Assembly (NCBI GenBank): GCA_963691655.1
Contig: OY829326.1
Span: 99,199,340 to 99,263,339 of the forward strand
Origin: Toxonevra muliebris
Taxonomy: Eukaryota; Arthropoda; Insecta; Diptera; Pallopteridae
DNA length: 64,000 nucleotides
Direction of reading: 5' to 3'
Shown here: positions 1-10,147 of the stretch, piece after piece
How the letters are laid out: the number at the start of each line of letters is the position of its first letter
How positions within the stretch are numbered: position 1 is the stretch's first letter
Made by a program: the position numbers and the translations under genes
Notes under the pieces: model-generated
What the model saw: the letters and a program-made list of their open reading frames with translations, nothing else
What the model was told of the DNA's origin: nothing
Databases searched by the model: none

Positions 1-845
1 TTCACCTTTTAAACTTAGTGATCATGTGTGTTTTTAAAAGTATTTTCTAAACTAAAAGTTTATTTTGCATTGAATTATTCCATTCTTGTACATACATGCA
101 CATGCACACTTAATAATTTGCTCTTGAACGCGTACATGTGCAAAGAAGTGAACAGGGTTCAGCACATAGGTGTTCAAATAAGAACTCTGGTGAGATTGAA
201 TTTCTACAGGAGTGAAAAGATTGGAGGTCTTCGGCACCTATGAGTCCAAATACGAAATCGTGATGTTTTTGAGCATGTACGTATGCCAGAAGATCAAAAA
301 CTTTCAAGAACATTAGTGGAAAACCTGAATGATCTTAAATACAAAAATGTGCAAAAACATGAAGAGTGTTTAGTGTATTTTTGTGACAACCTTTATGTTC
401 TTGAACATAAAAATTTTCAAAAATATTATGAGAATTCTATACGTGAGTTTTCAGATACGAACTGGTACGATTTTGAAAACCTACATGTGCAAAAATATCA
501 AAAGTATTCAACACATGAGTGCTCAAATACGTACTCTTATATGCCCAGAACATGAGTGTTTAGGTATATTAAAAGCTCAAAAGTGTCCATCAAGAGTTTG
601 TTCAACCATAAACCATGTCCTTAACCTGAGTCACGAATATTCAGAACTAAAGTATTCAAATACCAACCTTGTTTATTTTGAATATGAAAAAAAGGAAAAT
701 TATTAGAAACTTTCAGTTTATGGATGTTCAACAATGAGCCCTGTCAATCCTGAATCAATAATGTTTACTACATACTTATGTAAGTATTAGAACTTGAGTC
801 CTGTTAATATCAAACATGTATATGTGCAAAAATATTAAGAGTGTT
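1..845. repeat. Degenerate ~70-bp tandem array, left part
   Basis: Related blocks recur with spacing near multiples of 70 bp. One motif (CATGTGCAAAAATAT-like) is seen near 135, 345, 486 and 822. A second (TGAGTGCTCAAATACG-like) is seen near 165, 240, 520 and again at 1758. The copies are strongly diverged. Several short reading frames cross the array, but they follow the repeat and resemble no known protein. The array resumes after the inserted element at 850-1656, so both parts were once continuous. The exact period was estimated by eye. Confidence 0.55.
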
Positions 846-849
846 TTAA

Positions 850-1656
850 CCCATTAAGGGCGAGACGGCCACAATTTCAAAGCTCATTTAAGTGGCTCCG
901 TTAATTATGAAAACGAACTTAAAAAAAAATGGGAGCTATATCATTTCTTATGCAAAATTTTTTGAATTTTCCTACTTGTTCTATACATTTTTTTTCTAAA
1001 GCCCATAATTTTCTAATAAAAGTGGCTGTAATTTGAAACATTGTTCTGCAGTTGTTTTCATTAAATTAAATATTTAAAGAAACAGAAAATAAATTTAAAA
1101 ACATTTATAGAACAAAAACTTCTTAAAATGAATCATAAAATATGCTATAATTTTTTCAGAATTTTTTGAAAAAGTTTTGATATTTTTTAAAATTTCATAA
1201 TTTTAAAAAATTAAAAAAGTCGTTCGAAAATTCTAAAAAAATTTAAACAAATTCTTCGATGAGTTTTAAGAACTTTTTGCTCTATAAAATTTTTTTTCTA
1301 AAATTCACCCGTCTTATGTAAAAAATTCCTGAAAGTCTTGAAGCGACTTTTCGCGTTCAAGCCGCCATTTTGCATATTTACACGCTAAATTTTGAAACAC
1401 CAAGTGACACATTTTGAAGTTAAGAATGTATGGACGCCGGAATTTTATGAAAAAAATGTATGAAAAAATATTTAATCGAAAAATCATGTTTTTTGATAAC
1501 TTTTTGAATTTTTCTTTTTATTTTGTCTAAAGATTTCGAAAGTTCATAAAATTTTGCATAAAAAATGATTGGCTTTAATTTTTTTTAGCTTGTTTTCATA
1601 GTTAATGGAGCCACTTAAATGAGCTTTGAAATTGTGGCCGTCCCGTTCTTAATGGG
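850..1656. mobile_element. Non-autonomous piggyBac-type element (TTAA target)
   Basis: An 807-bp unit has long terminal inverted repeats. The left end starts CCCATTAAGGGCGAGACGG, and the reverse complement of the right end starts CCCATTAAGAACGGGACGG. The match continues for about 75-110 bases with few changes. TTAA precedes the left end (846-849) and ATAA, one change from TTAA, follows the right end (1657-1660). CCC termini with a TTAA target are typical of the piggyBac superfamily. The interior is very AT-rich with no transposase, so the unit is a MITE-like passenger. It sits inside the ~70-bp tandem array. Assignment rests on ends and target only. Confidence 0.7.
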
Positions 1657-1804
1657 ATAAAATGAACTCTGAAAGATCATGACTCAAAAATGCTTAAATC
1701 AAAAGTATTCAATCTTAAGCTTGTACATGTGCACACGCATCAAGAATATTCTCTACATGAGTGCTCAAAAACGAGCTCGAATACTTTTGCACTGAATATT
1801 ATTT
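1657..1804. repeat. Degenerate ~70-bp tandem array, right part
   Basis: This is the continuation of the array at 1-845. The CATGTGCACACG and TGAGTGCTCAAAAACG motifs occur here in the same relative order. The array gives way to LINE A coding sequence at about 1805. Confidence 0.5.
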
Positions 1805-1815
1805 ACACAATATTT

Positions 1816-2281
1816 TGCAACTGTCACAGTATCCGCAATAAATTGATTGAAATTTTTGGATTTTCTTGTTAAAAATGACATTGATATTTGCATGCTCTCA
1901 GAAACATGGTTAAAGGAAACGAACAAACTTTATCATAAAAATTATTATTGTATGCGAAATGACAGAAAAGGTGTGGGTGGTGAAATTCCAAATAAAATTA
2001 ATAGAAAATATCGGAATAAAAGTAAAATCGCAAAACACTGAAAAAATAAAAATTTTCATGTTTTTTTTTCCGGGGGCTCCAGTAACACAAAGCTGTGCAA
2101 AAAATATAAAAAAGATTTTGAGAAAAGTATTAAACGTTAATGGATCATTTATCTTTTGTGGTGACCTCAACAGCAAACATCGGAACTGGGGCTGTGTAAG
2201 AGCAAACTCCTGGGGAAATATATTTAACGAACTTAACACATTTTTTCCAATTACGATTTCGCATACAAGCGATCCAACATA
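1816..2281 (+). pseudogene. LINE A endonuclease (APE-type) fragment
   Basis: The translation shows N-C-H-S-I-R-N-K-L, then DIDICMLSETWLKET, which carries the SETW motif of LINE apurinic-type endonucleases. Further on, FCGDLNSKHRNWG has the conserved GD(L/F)N..H..WG signature, followed by a second-strand-like N-S-W-G-N block. These motifs fall in at least three frames, so the domain is broken by frameshifts. In an intact element this domain nicks the chromosomal target to prime reverse transcription. The catalytic E (SETW) and the D/N of GDLN remain readable. Confidence 0.7.
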
Positions 2282-2340
2282 AGTGTCCCATCGAGTAGAT
2301 CTTCACCTCAAATCTAGATTAGGCCGGTAAGATTTGAAAT

Positions 2341-3660
2341 TTGCCTAAATATTGCTTATCAAGAGAACCTTTTCATAAGAAGTTAAATTGGAAAATTTAT
2401 CGCTCCTTTCTTAAGAATTTCCTTAGTCATTTACCAAAAAATCCTTGCGGTATAACTTCTACCGATGTTATCGATAGAAACTTGGAAAGTTTTAATGAGA
2501 AGTTAATAGCAGCAGTACACAATGCTGTACAACAAAGAGCACTTAAATCCAATTTCATACAGTTGCCCTCTTTTAAATTAAACTGAATAAAGTCAAGAAA
2601 CTACTTGCGTAGACAATGGAGTCGTTATAGGCAAAAGTCAGATTTTGAAATTATGGCAGCATACTTTGCGCAGATTTGTAAAGAGATTACTAGAGACAGA
2701 AATAAAACTCGGCATAAAAAACTTAGTTCGCTGGAAACACGAAGCAAGCCGTTCTGAAACATTAGCAAACTTTTGCGAAAGAAACGTGAGCAGATTCGTT
2801 CACTGTGCGATCAAAACAAAATTATTATTGTTAGTCAAGAGAAAGCAAACACTCTTGCCTATAAATTTCTTGGCAACCATAAAGATTCAGATCACTTGAG
2901 TTTATCGCTGCATGAGGATCTTGTCAGTGCAACAGTTAACCAATTTGACCCCCCTTGTTGTAAATACTCAAAATTCAGAATATGACAAAATTGATGATAT
3001 TTGTTATTTTATTAGCCAAGCTTCGTTAAGAAAGTCGGCAACGCACGATGCTTCATTTGAGGTTTTGGCCAGAAAAAGTGATCGATTTCCCCATATTGCG
3101 ATGGCATAAAAAATATTATGCTGAGACAATAATCAAAAGTAATGCTATTGTGTGTGACATTCCTAATCATTTCTTGTTTGAAATTGCAATATTTCCAGGC
3201 ACATGAAAAGTGGCCAAAGTGGTACACAATAAACCAGCTAACATAGCAGATATCTACCGACCACTAAGTCTTTTGAATAGTTTAAGCAAAATTTTGGAAA
3301 AGGTTATAAAAGAAAAATTACTCGTTTGTAGGCGATAATAATATAATTCCAAATAAACAATTTGGGTTTAGAAAATTTCATTGCACCACATATCAAATCA
3401 AAGCATATCTCTAACCATTTTAAGTCAAATTCCGAATTGAAAAAATCTACCGGTTTAACATTGTTAGATCGCCGTTCGGAATCGGCGTTAAACTGTAGGT
3501 CCAACTATGTGGTATCACAATGGGCCGTTCAGGCCTAAGTGTGTCTCTCGACAGCCACTCCAACCTTACCTAACCTAACATTGTTAGATGTAAAAAAAGC
3601 ATTCGATTCATTATGATACAACGGCTTAATACATTTTATTTACACCTTATAAAAATCATT
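2341..3660 (+). pseudogene. LINE A linker and RT finger fragment
   Basis: The first part (2341-2583) encodes a linker with L-N-W-K-I-Y-R-S-F-L, typical of the stretch between endonuclease and RT. RT motifs follow in changing frames: a D-G-I-K-N-I-M block near 3100, YRPLSLLNSLSKILEKVI near 3255-3305, NKQFGFRKFHCTTYQI near 3350-3395, and LLDVKKAFDSL near 3580-3615. The last carries the first RT catalytic Asp region (AFD). The TGG expected after it reads TGA. A SINE with target duplication splits the RT. The reading frame cannot make an active enzyme. Confidence 0.7.
3470..3575 (+). mobile_element. SINE copy 1, 5'-truncated
   Basis: A 106-bp insertion sits inside the LINE A RT and is flanked by TAACATTGTTAGAT on both sides (3456-3469 and 3576-3589). 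It runs from CGCCGTTCGGAATCGGCG through GTGGTATCACAATGGGCC to a CCAACCTTACCTAACC tail. Most of it is nearly identical to the block at 31581-31680 and is related to 43470-43570 and 60906-60980. It lacks the tRNA-like head seen at 43391. The 14-bp target duplication fits LINE-driven insertion. Confidence 0.85.
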
Positions 3661-3728
3661 AAAAGCTTCCTAAGAGAATCGATTCCTTTGTGTAAGTATT
3701 TCTAACGAGTATTCAATAATCTCTTTTT

Positions 3729-4431
3729 TAATATAAGTAAATGCAACATTCTTACGTTCTCTATGAGTAAAAATAATATATTGTATAACTATACCATAGA
3801 AAATACAGGTCTCAGTCGTCTAGATTCAAAAAAAGACTTTGGCATAATTTTTGATAGTAAAATTAGTTTTGCTGATCACTACAATTATATAATTTCTAAG
3901 GCAAATGCTCTGATGGGCTTCACCCGTCGAAATTCTAACGAGTTTAAGGACTCATTCACTCTAAAGACAATATATGTTTCATTGATTAGATCGGTTGTGG
4001 AGTATGGTTGCATAATCTGGGATTCTGCTTATACTTGTCACAACGAGAGGGTTGAGAAAATTCAAAAAAGATTTACTCGATTTGCCATATCAAAGCTTAA
4101 CTGGAACTTCAATCCATCGTATTCTAGCCATTGTGCTCTCTTGGGCTTAAAACATTTGATGAGAAGAAGGAACTATTTTCTGGTATTATTCGCAAGGGAT
4201 GTGCTCATGGGTCATATTGACTGTATTCCCTTTCTTGCTCTTTTTATCTTGTATGCACCGGAAAGGCCAATCAGGCAAAGGCAATTTTTTCACTTGGCAT
4301 ATCACAGAACTAATTATGGTCGTAGTGAAACTGTTCACAAGTCGTGTGTTAAATTTAATAATATTTGCAATGTAATCGACCTCACTGTGGCAAGAGACGT
4401 TTTTAAGTCAAATTTAATGAATTTATTGTAG
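3729..4431 (+). pseudogene. LINE A RT thumb/C-terminal region
   Basis: This is the longest open stretch of the element: 222 codons from 3763 to a TAG. It contains KKDFGIIFDSKISFADH, the conserved 'K(D/Y)LG(V)..D.KL.F..H' block just after the LINE RT palm. It also has L-I-R-S-V-V-E-Y-G-C-I-I-W and a C-terminal H-R-T-N-Y-G-R-S-E region. In an intact protein this follows the YADD palm, but the palm is absent directly upstream. The ATG at 3763 is probably not a real start; homology begins about 10 codons earlier. It is a relic of ORF2. Confidence 0.75.
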
Positions 4432-4555
4432 TAAGGGTTTCAATTTTGTTTTATTATTTGTTATGAGTTACTGCTTTAGTTTTAAGTTTATATTTTTTAA
4501 CTTTAAGTAATCTGATAGAAATTGTTTCGACAGATTAATAAATAAATAAAAAAGA

Positions 4556-4794
4556 TCGAAGTTCCTGCTGGGGTCCCTCAGGGTTCTGTCCTGGGGCCCT
4601 TATTGTACATTATATTTTGCTCAGATTTCCCAAGATATAGAAATTGTTAATAAGCTATGTATGCTGACGACATCGGATTTTTCCACTCGCACGATATTGT
4701 GACTAATCTGCAAGGGGCGCTTAATAGTATAAAAGATTACCTAAATAAATGGAAAAAAAAATAAATACTAGTAAAACGCAAGTCATCTTTTTCA
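4556..4794 (+). pseudogene. LINE RT palm fragment (PQGSVLGP...YADD)
   Basis: The translation reads IEVPAGVPQGSVLGPLLYII, then YADDIGFFHS, then D-Y-L-N-K-W with S/T-K-T-Q-V-I-F-F-T. These are RT motifs B, C and D/E, and both Asp of the YADD box are present. The fragment lies between the A/T-rich tail of LINE A and the start of Jockey-like element B, so it is out of order relative to both. It could be the palm missing from LINE A, moved by rearrangement, or the rest of a third element. Two in-frame stops (TAA) interrupt it before YADD. Confidence 0.7.
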
Positions 4795-6420
4795 CACTAC
4801 TCTCTATAGAAAGCTACCAAAAGTCTTAAGCAACCAACAATGACAATACCACCAATTACAATGGATAACGTCGAGTGGGCTAGAAGCGACAAGCAAAAGG
4901 CTAACACGTTTGCCAAACACTTGTCCGATGTATTTGAACCTTTTGAAGATACAGTGCTTGATAACAAAGAAATATTCGAGTTTTTAGAGTCACCAGGACA
5001 GATGCAAATGCCAAATTCCTGTTTCCGGGTAAGTGAGGTCAAAGAAATGTGCTTAATTTAAGCAAAAAAAATGCACCTGGGTGTGACCTTGTCACAGGTA
5101 AAATTCTTCAAGAACTGCCCGAAATCGGTTTAAAATATAGTACACAAATTTTTAATGCTATTCTACGGCTAGGATACGTTCTTCTTTTATGAAAAGTAGC
5201 ACAGATTATCGTGATCCCAAAGCCAGGTAAACCTTAAGAACATGTAAGGTCATACCGGCCTATTAGTCTGCTAGCCATTACCTCAAAAGTTTTTGAAAAA
5301 TTACTTCTAAAAAAATTAACACACGACATAAAGAAAAAGCAACTGATACCTGATCATCAGTTTGGTTTTCGTAAAGCACACTCAACGGTTGAACAAGTTC
5401 ATAGAGCCTACAATACAATTAGCAATGCCTTGGAAGAAAAGAAATACTGTACAGCGGGCTTTCTAGACATCACACAAGCTTTTCACAGCGGAGCTTCCAA
5501 TTTCAAGTACAGCAACAACTGCAACTTTTGCTAATGACATCGTGATACTGCCTACGTAAGCTAATTAAACAATTGCATCGGAAGTATTACAGATAAATCT
5601 AAACAAAATAGACGATTGGTTAAAGAAATGGAGAATACGGGCAAATTCAACCAAGTCGATACAAACTACATTCACTTTAAGGCAAAACACCAGCCCCCAG
5701 TTAGATTTAACAACAAAATTCTACCTCAATCAAATAATTCAAAATATCGTGGCATTCACCTGGACCGACGCTTGAATTAGTAGAAACATATATTCACCAA
5801 AAGAAAGCAACTTGACCTAAAACTAACATCGTTGCAGTGGCTCATTGGTCGTAATTCGCAATTAACTGTGGAAAACAAGCTGCTAATATACAAAACCATA
5901 TTGAAACCTATTTGGACGTATGGTATTCAACTATGGGGATCAGCATCCAAAACACACATAGAAATACTACAAAGATTCCAATCAAAAGTTTTGCGTCAAA
6001 TTGAAAATGCTCCATAGTATGTCAGAAACGAGACTTTACATCATGACCTCCAAATTCCGACCGTGCGAGAAGAAATACTGCGACATACGGCAACATACCA
6101 ACAACGGGTCACTCTGCATCCCAACATGCTCGCAAGGAGACTTCTGGATCTCCAAAATACATCCCGACGCAAGCGACAGTATCGCTCATGATTACCAACA
6201 GATAATTCAAACCAGCACAAAATAAAACAAAAACAAAAATTGTATTATGTATATATATGTATGTAAAATTTTTTGAAATTTAAAATTTGCTTTAACGAAT
6301 ATCGGCAATGTCCAATATTCTACATGTCAAATTTGTAGACTGAACCAAACTAAATGCTAAATGTCCTTAAAGGACAGCTTGCTTTAAATAAAAACGGGAG
6401 TTAAAAAAAAAAAAAAAACA
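4795..6420 (+). mobile_element. Jockey-like LINE B, internally deleted, poly(A) tail
   Basis: This plus-strand LINE copy starts in the endonuclease-RT linker (LxKATKSLKQP, then WARSDKQKANTFAKHLSDVF). It runs through RT finger motifs and the thumb and ends in about 300 bp of 3' UTR with a run of 16 A near 6404-6419. The linker 'W-A-R-S-D..K-A..F-A..H-L' and the C-terminal S-K-Y-(R)-G-I-H-L-D-R-R-L are characteristic of the Jockey clade. The 5' end is truncated, as usual for LINEs. No target duplication was clear. Confidence 0.75.
4797..6230 (+). pseudogene. Jockey-like reverse transcriptase, broken
   Basis: Successive frames give the linker, L-I-T-G-K-I-L-Q-E-L-P, A-Q-I-I-V-I-P-K-P-G-K, YRPISLLAITSKVFEKLL, DHQFGFRKAHSTVEQVHRAY and L-D-I-T-Q-A-F. 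There is then a jump near 5480 that removes most of the palm. FANDIVILPT at about 5530 looks like a mutated (Y/F)ADD box (N for D). The thumb follows (L-N-K-I-D-D-W-L-K-K-W), and then QWLIGRNSQLTVENKLLIY (5832-5889) with P-I-W-T-Y-G-I-Q-L-W-G. Frameshifts, stops and the palm deletion make it inactive. Confidence 0.75.
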
Positions 6421-6429
6421 AATCTTTTT

Positions 6430-6868
6430 CACTAGTAAAAGAAGTCATTGTTATTTACCCAGCACAAATCTGAAAATGGAAAATCATACTATACCATGAG
6501 CGAATAATGTCAAGTAAATACCTAGGTGCTGTTTTTGATAAAAAAAAATTAATTTTAAATGACCACACGAAGCATAACAAAGAAAAATTTAATGTTGCTA
6601 TAAAAATGTTATACTCCTTGATTAATAGACGCTCAAGTTTAAGTAAAGAAACAAAATTAATAATCTGCAAAAACATTTTTTAAGCGTGTCCGGCATGGGT
6701 ATCTGTGCTAAATCGCACAAAAACATGTTACAAATCGGTCAAAACCAGCTCCTTAAAATCATGTTTGGACTTCCTTGCCGCTTCCTGCACTAGAAAACTC
6801 CACATCGAATTTAAAGTTCAACTAAAATCTGTTCGCATTGAAAATAGAATAGAAAAATATTAAAATTG
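6430..6868 (+). pseudogene. Second Jockey-type RT thumb fragment
   Basis: Just after the poly(A) of element B, the plus strand reads SSKYLGAVFDKKL near 6512, then M-L-Y-S-L-I-N-R-R-S-S-L and P-A-W-V-S-V-L-N-R-T. These match the RT thumb region (K-Y-L-G-V-x-L-D-K-K-L ... Y-G-x-P-x-W) of Jockey-type LINEs. It is 5'-truncated and frame-shifted. It may be a separate insertion next to element B, or an older copy into which B inserted. Confidence 0.6.
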
Positions 6869-6876
6869 TTTAGTTT

Positions 6877-7300
6877 AGTTTATTGTCTATGGAATTCAGG
6901 TTCTTTACTGACTAAGTAACAATTCAACTTAAAAATATCTTAGAACTAAGAATAATAACAACATATTTCGCATTTAAAATAATTTTTATCACTAGAAAAA
7001 TCAACAGTATGTATTTTTCTTATTTAATTCATTCAAAGCTCTACAAATGCGCTCATTTAAGACAAAATTGGACTTATGCAGTTTTATAGCAAACAAATTT
7101 TTATAACGAAGATTTTTAGCTGGGACATTAAAAGTGATGAGCTCTAATGGCACAGGGCAATCAACATTGCCACATATAACATCCTAAATAAACATAGCGG
7201 ACTGAATCATTCTTCTATTATATAATAATTGAAGATTAATCAATAAACCACTAGCATTGTAAGGTGGTACCGGACAAGAAAAATGCAAGCTTTTCAAAGA
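6877..7300 (-). pseudogene. LINE 3' fragment, RT C-terminus, minus strand
   Basis: Read on the minus strand, 7280-7001 is nearly open with one TAG. It gives PVPPYNASGLLINLQLLYNR, then D-V-I-C-G-N-V-D-C-P-V and F-N-V-P-A-K-N-L-R-Y-K-N-L-F, ending in a TGA at 7001-7003. The 'D.(I/L).G..DC' and 'F-N-V-P.(R/K).L-R' pattern is the C-terminus of many insect LINE RTs, related in layout to LINE A. About 120 bp of 3' UTR follow and end in CAATAAACTAAACTAAACAA near 6877. This is a 5'-truncated copy facing LINE B. Confidence 0.65.
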
Positions 7301-8969
7301 AAATTTTAGAAATTCGTTGTGGCATGCCCCAAAATCGTCTTCTATACAAGTTTTTCCTTCGAAACTCTCTTTAATTGAAAACTGTGATTCATTACATTAA
7401 GATTATAATTAAGAATTAAGGCATATTAACCATGTTTCTGTAAATTGTGCGATAACATAAGTTTTGTTAAGTTTAATTATCTACTTAAATAAATAATATA
7501 ATTATATTTAATCGTTCAAACAAATATATAACAATAAATGCTATGAGTAAAATATATAAATTAAGCTATCAGGTATCTTGAAGTTTAAATGCCTCATCAA
7601 ATGGGCAAGATTATTTTAACTGGTAGGTAAATATGTACAATTAAAATTACTAGTAAAATTAGATGCATGTAAATTGTAATCCCTATTAGATGTTTCAAGT
7701 ACTTAATTGTTTAACCACAATATGAACACAATTGTTTTGCTATCACTCAAATATACATACGAGAATACGTTGCAATGTGAATGTGATGTAAATGCGGTGT
7801 GCATGCTTGTGCTGGCGTTGGTGAATGTGATTTGATGTGATGCAACCAATTATGTTACAAACACCTAAAACTAGATTTCGTATTTTGACAACAAAATGAT
7901 TTAATTTTCAGTTACCAAACAATGGCTACAACAAATTCCCAACAAGGCGTAATCGCAATCACACAGTAATCGACCGACCGAGAGAGCACCACTTGCACAG
8001 AATACCACAAAAAATAACTGAGTATTCAAGCGTGCCTGGAGCTTTACTTCGCGCCTTGACCCAATGCCTTCATGCTTGATGCTCCCTTATGATAATAATC
8101 ACGCGCACAGATTTGTCAACACTGTACCTACTCTCAATTATTTGAACATTTTGTGCGCTTTGTTAAATGAATGAAATAATGAATGAATGAATGGCGGTGG
8201 TTGTACTGACTCGGTCATGTCATTTGTCAATTGTTAATGTATACAAACATATATAAGCATGTAGTTTTAAATGGATGTATTTGTACTTTTTTGGTATTTT
8301 ATCTGTAATTATGTATCTATCTATTTATATATGTATACGCTTATACAAATGAATGAGGTTTCAAATATTCTGGTTTTAACTTATTTGGTTTAAAGTTTTT
8401 TGAATATATTTTCACACATACACTTTCGAATAATTTACGTGTAATTTTCCAAATTTGTGGTTTTTATATAATTTATTTCTATTCTATTTCTATATTTGGA
8501 AAAATATTTTCCCCACGCTCTTATATAGTATGTACATACAAAATATATTTGATAAGTTTTGTTTGTTTGTCAAACTAATTAATTAAAAATAGTAAACATT
8601 AGTTTAACTAATGAAAATTATTTATTTACCTGAAAATTGGTAAATATTTTATATTTGTTCAATTGTGATTGAATTAGAAATATTTCTCTGGTATCATGTG
8701 TGACCACATTTCATTATTTCATTTTAGTATTCTCTGAATTTCTATCGTCATGTTTTTCTGAATTTTAGAGGAGAACTCAGTAGATTTTAATGGAAGTTTG
8801 TTGAAAATAATCCTGGTTCCTTTTATTAGAAAAAAGATGCTTTTAAATATATTGAAATAACAATTCATGAAAAGATATGCGTACAAAAAAAAAAAAAAAC
8901 AACAACAAAGTAACAAAACTTCTAAATCTTTCATAGCATGTCTGAGGACTTACTCACAGGAAAAATGAT
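7301..8969. other. Unassigned AT-rich DNA
   Basis: No gene, long inverted repeat or known element was recognised. A weak (GAAT)n run lies near 8170-8190. A pyrimidine-poor TTTTCAG occurs near 7907, but no matching donor or open exon follows it. Confidence 0.5.
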
Positions 8970-9222
8970 ATATCGCTAATTTACTAAAAGACTGTCATAA
9001 CTCAAAAAACGCGATTTTGCTGAAAACGCGTTTAAAGTTTTCAATTGACTCCCACTTTGCAGAAAAAAGAAGAAATCTTATAGTTCTCACTCGCAGATTT
9101 TACAAGATATTAATGTGAAGTTTTTACACAATATAAAGTGTGACATAATGGATAATTCTGCATCATTAACTCAAAAATCGTGTTTTTTGACTTATGACAG
9201 TCTTTTAGTAAATGAGCGATAT
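8970..9222. mobile_element. Small inverted-repeat element, copy 1
   Basis: A 253-bp unit has ~45-bp terminal inverted repeats. The left end is ATATCGCTAATTTACTAAAA and the right end, reverse complemented, is ATATCGCTCATTTACTAAAA. Both continue into GACTGTCATAA and a TCAAAAAACGCG-like stretch. There is no coding capacity. An inverted copy lies at 29533-29787, and a single end lies at 10012-10056. The ends suggest a MITE. The superfamily is not assigned; a TA target as in Tc1/mariner is possible. Confidence 0.75.
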
Positions 9223-10011
9223 GTAGCACTACTGCCCCTATAGTAAGAGTATAATTTTCTCCATTAGGTTACAGTTTATATTAAAACTCTATCTTTCTTT
9301 CTCTTTCTTTCTTTCACTTCTTAATAAGTAGCACAACCATAGAAATTGAGCTTTTTTAACAAATGAAAGAAAACAAATAGTGATTCGTAATTTTCTGCAC
9401 AGAATCCAAAACTGTTCGCATTTAGTAAAATTTTTACCCATATGCGTGAAAATAATAATGCGACCTATTTTCAACAGTACATCTACTGACAAATTAGGTT
9501 TCGTTCTTGCTCAGAAACTTGATGGACTTGTGTAAAAAATTAGAAAAAGAAACAGTAAGTTTCAAATGACGAATGACAATATTTAACTTAGATAACTTTG
9601 ATTGACCCAAGTACTTTTCAATGGTAGACTGAATTTTTTTCTAACTTTTAATACAGTATAAAGAAATTATTACCAAAAATTTTAGTTTTCAAAAGTTAAC
9701 TTTTTAACCTCTTCGCTTAATGGATGAATTTTAAATCACCAACATTCGATTAGCTCTCGCCCGACCTATGTGTAATTTATATGGAAATAATACTTATAAT
9801 AAGAAAAAAAACTCTCTTTAATTTTTTTATTAAAAAACAGATGGTCAGAGTTTTAATCCAGTTATGCCCAATGACTTATATTTAGCACACTTCAGAAAGT
9901 TTTACTTTTGATTGAACATATTCTAATTTAATCATAAATTAAACATTTTTGAAGAGCACTACATATATTTAGGACATTAGGCATGTCTGGATTAATAGCA
10001 TCCTATATATG
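9223..10011. other. Unassigned DNA with a CT-rich run
   Basis: A TTTCTTTCTCTTTC-type pyrimidine run lies near 9293-9316. Otherwise this is AT-rich sequence with no supported gene. Confidence 0.45.
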
Positions 10012-10056
10012 ACATACATATCACTCGTTTACTGCAAGACTGTCATAATCCAAAAA
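10012..10056. repeat. Solo terminal repeat of the 253-bp MITE family
   Basis: CATATCACTCGTTTACTGCA followed by AGACTGTCATAATCCAAAAA matches the outer ~40 bases of the elements at 8970 and 29533 with a few changes. No partner end was found nearby. It is probably a deleted copy that kept one terminal repeat. Confidence 0.55.
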
Positions 10057-10147
10057 TAAAGACCAGACCTATTCGTGACATTAAGGGTCAAAAAAGTTTG
10101 ATCTGAGGTGGTTTAATCTTCAGTGGCTTTAAGATTTAAAAATTATT

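Larger units (their letters stand above)
1805..4551 (+). mobile_element. Non-LTR retrotransposon A, degenerate
   Basis: Conceptual translation across frames gives, in order, an endonuclease region, an endonuclease-RT linker, RT finger motifs and the RT thumb/C-terminus, all on the plus strand. The 3' end is a short A-rich tail of AATAAA-type repeats near 4530-4551, as in many LINEs without pure poly(A). Many stops and frameshifts are present. The RT palm with the YADD box is missing from its expected place between about 3660 and 3729. A SINE interrupts the RT at 3470-3575. The motifs fit the Jockey/I group of LINEs; the clade is not certain. Confidence 0.75.

Noticed and set aside
283..706. 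Overlapping 90- and 107-codon plus-strand frames
   Set aside because: They lie wholly in the ~70-bp tandem array and reflect its period; no known domain.
1910..2239. 109-codon minus-strand frame opposite the LINE A endonuclease
   Set aside because: It is antisense to recognisable endonuclease motifs and has no motif of its own.
7907..7975. Exon after TTTTCAG
   Set aside because: The polypyrimidine tract is weak, and CAG|TAATCG is not a donor.
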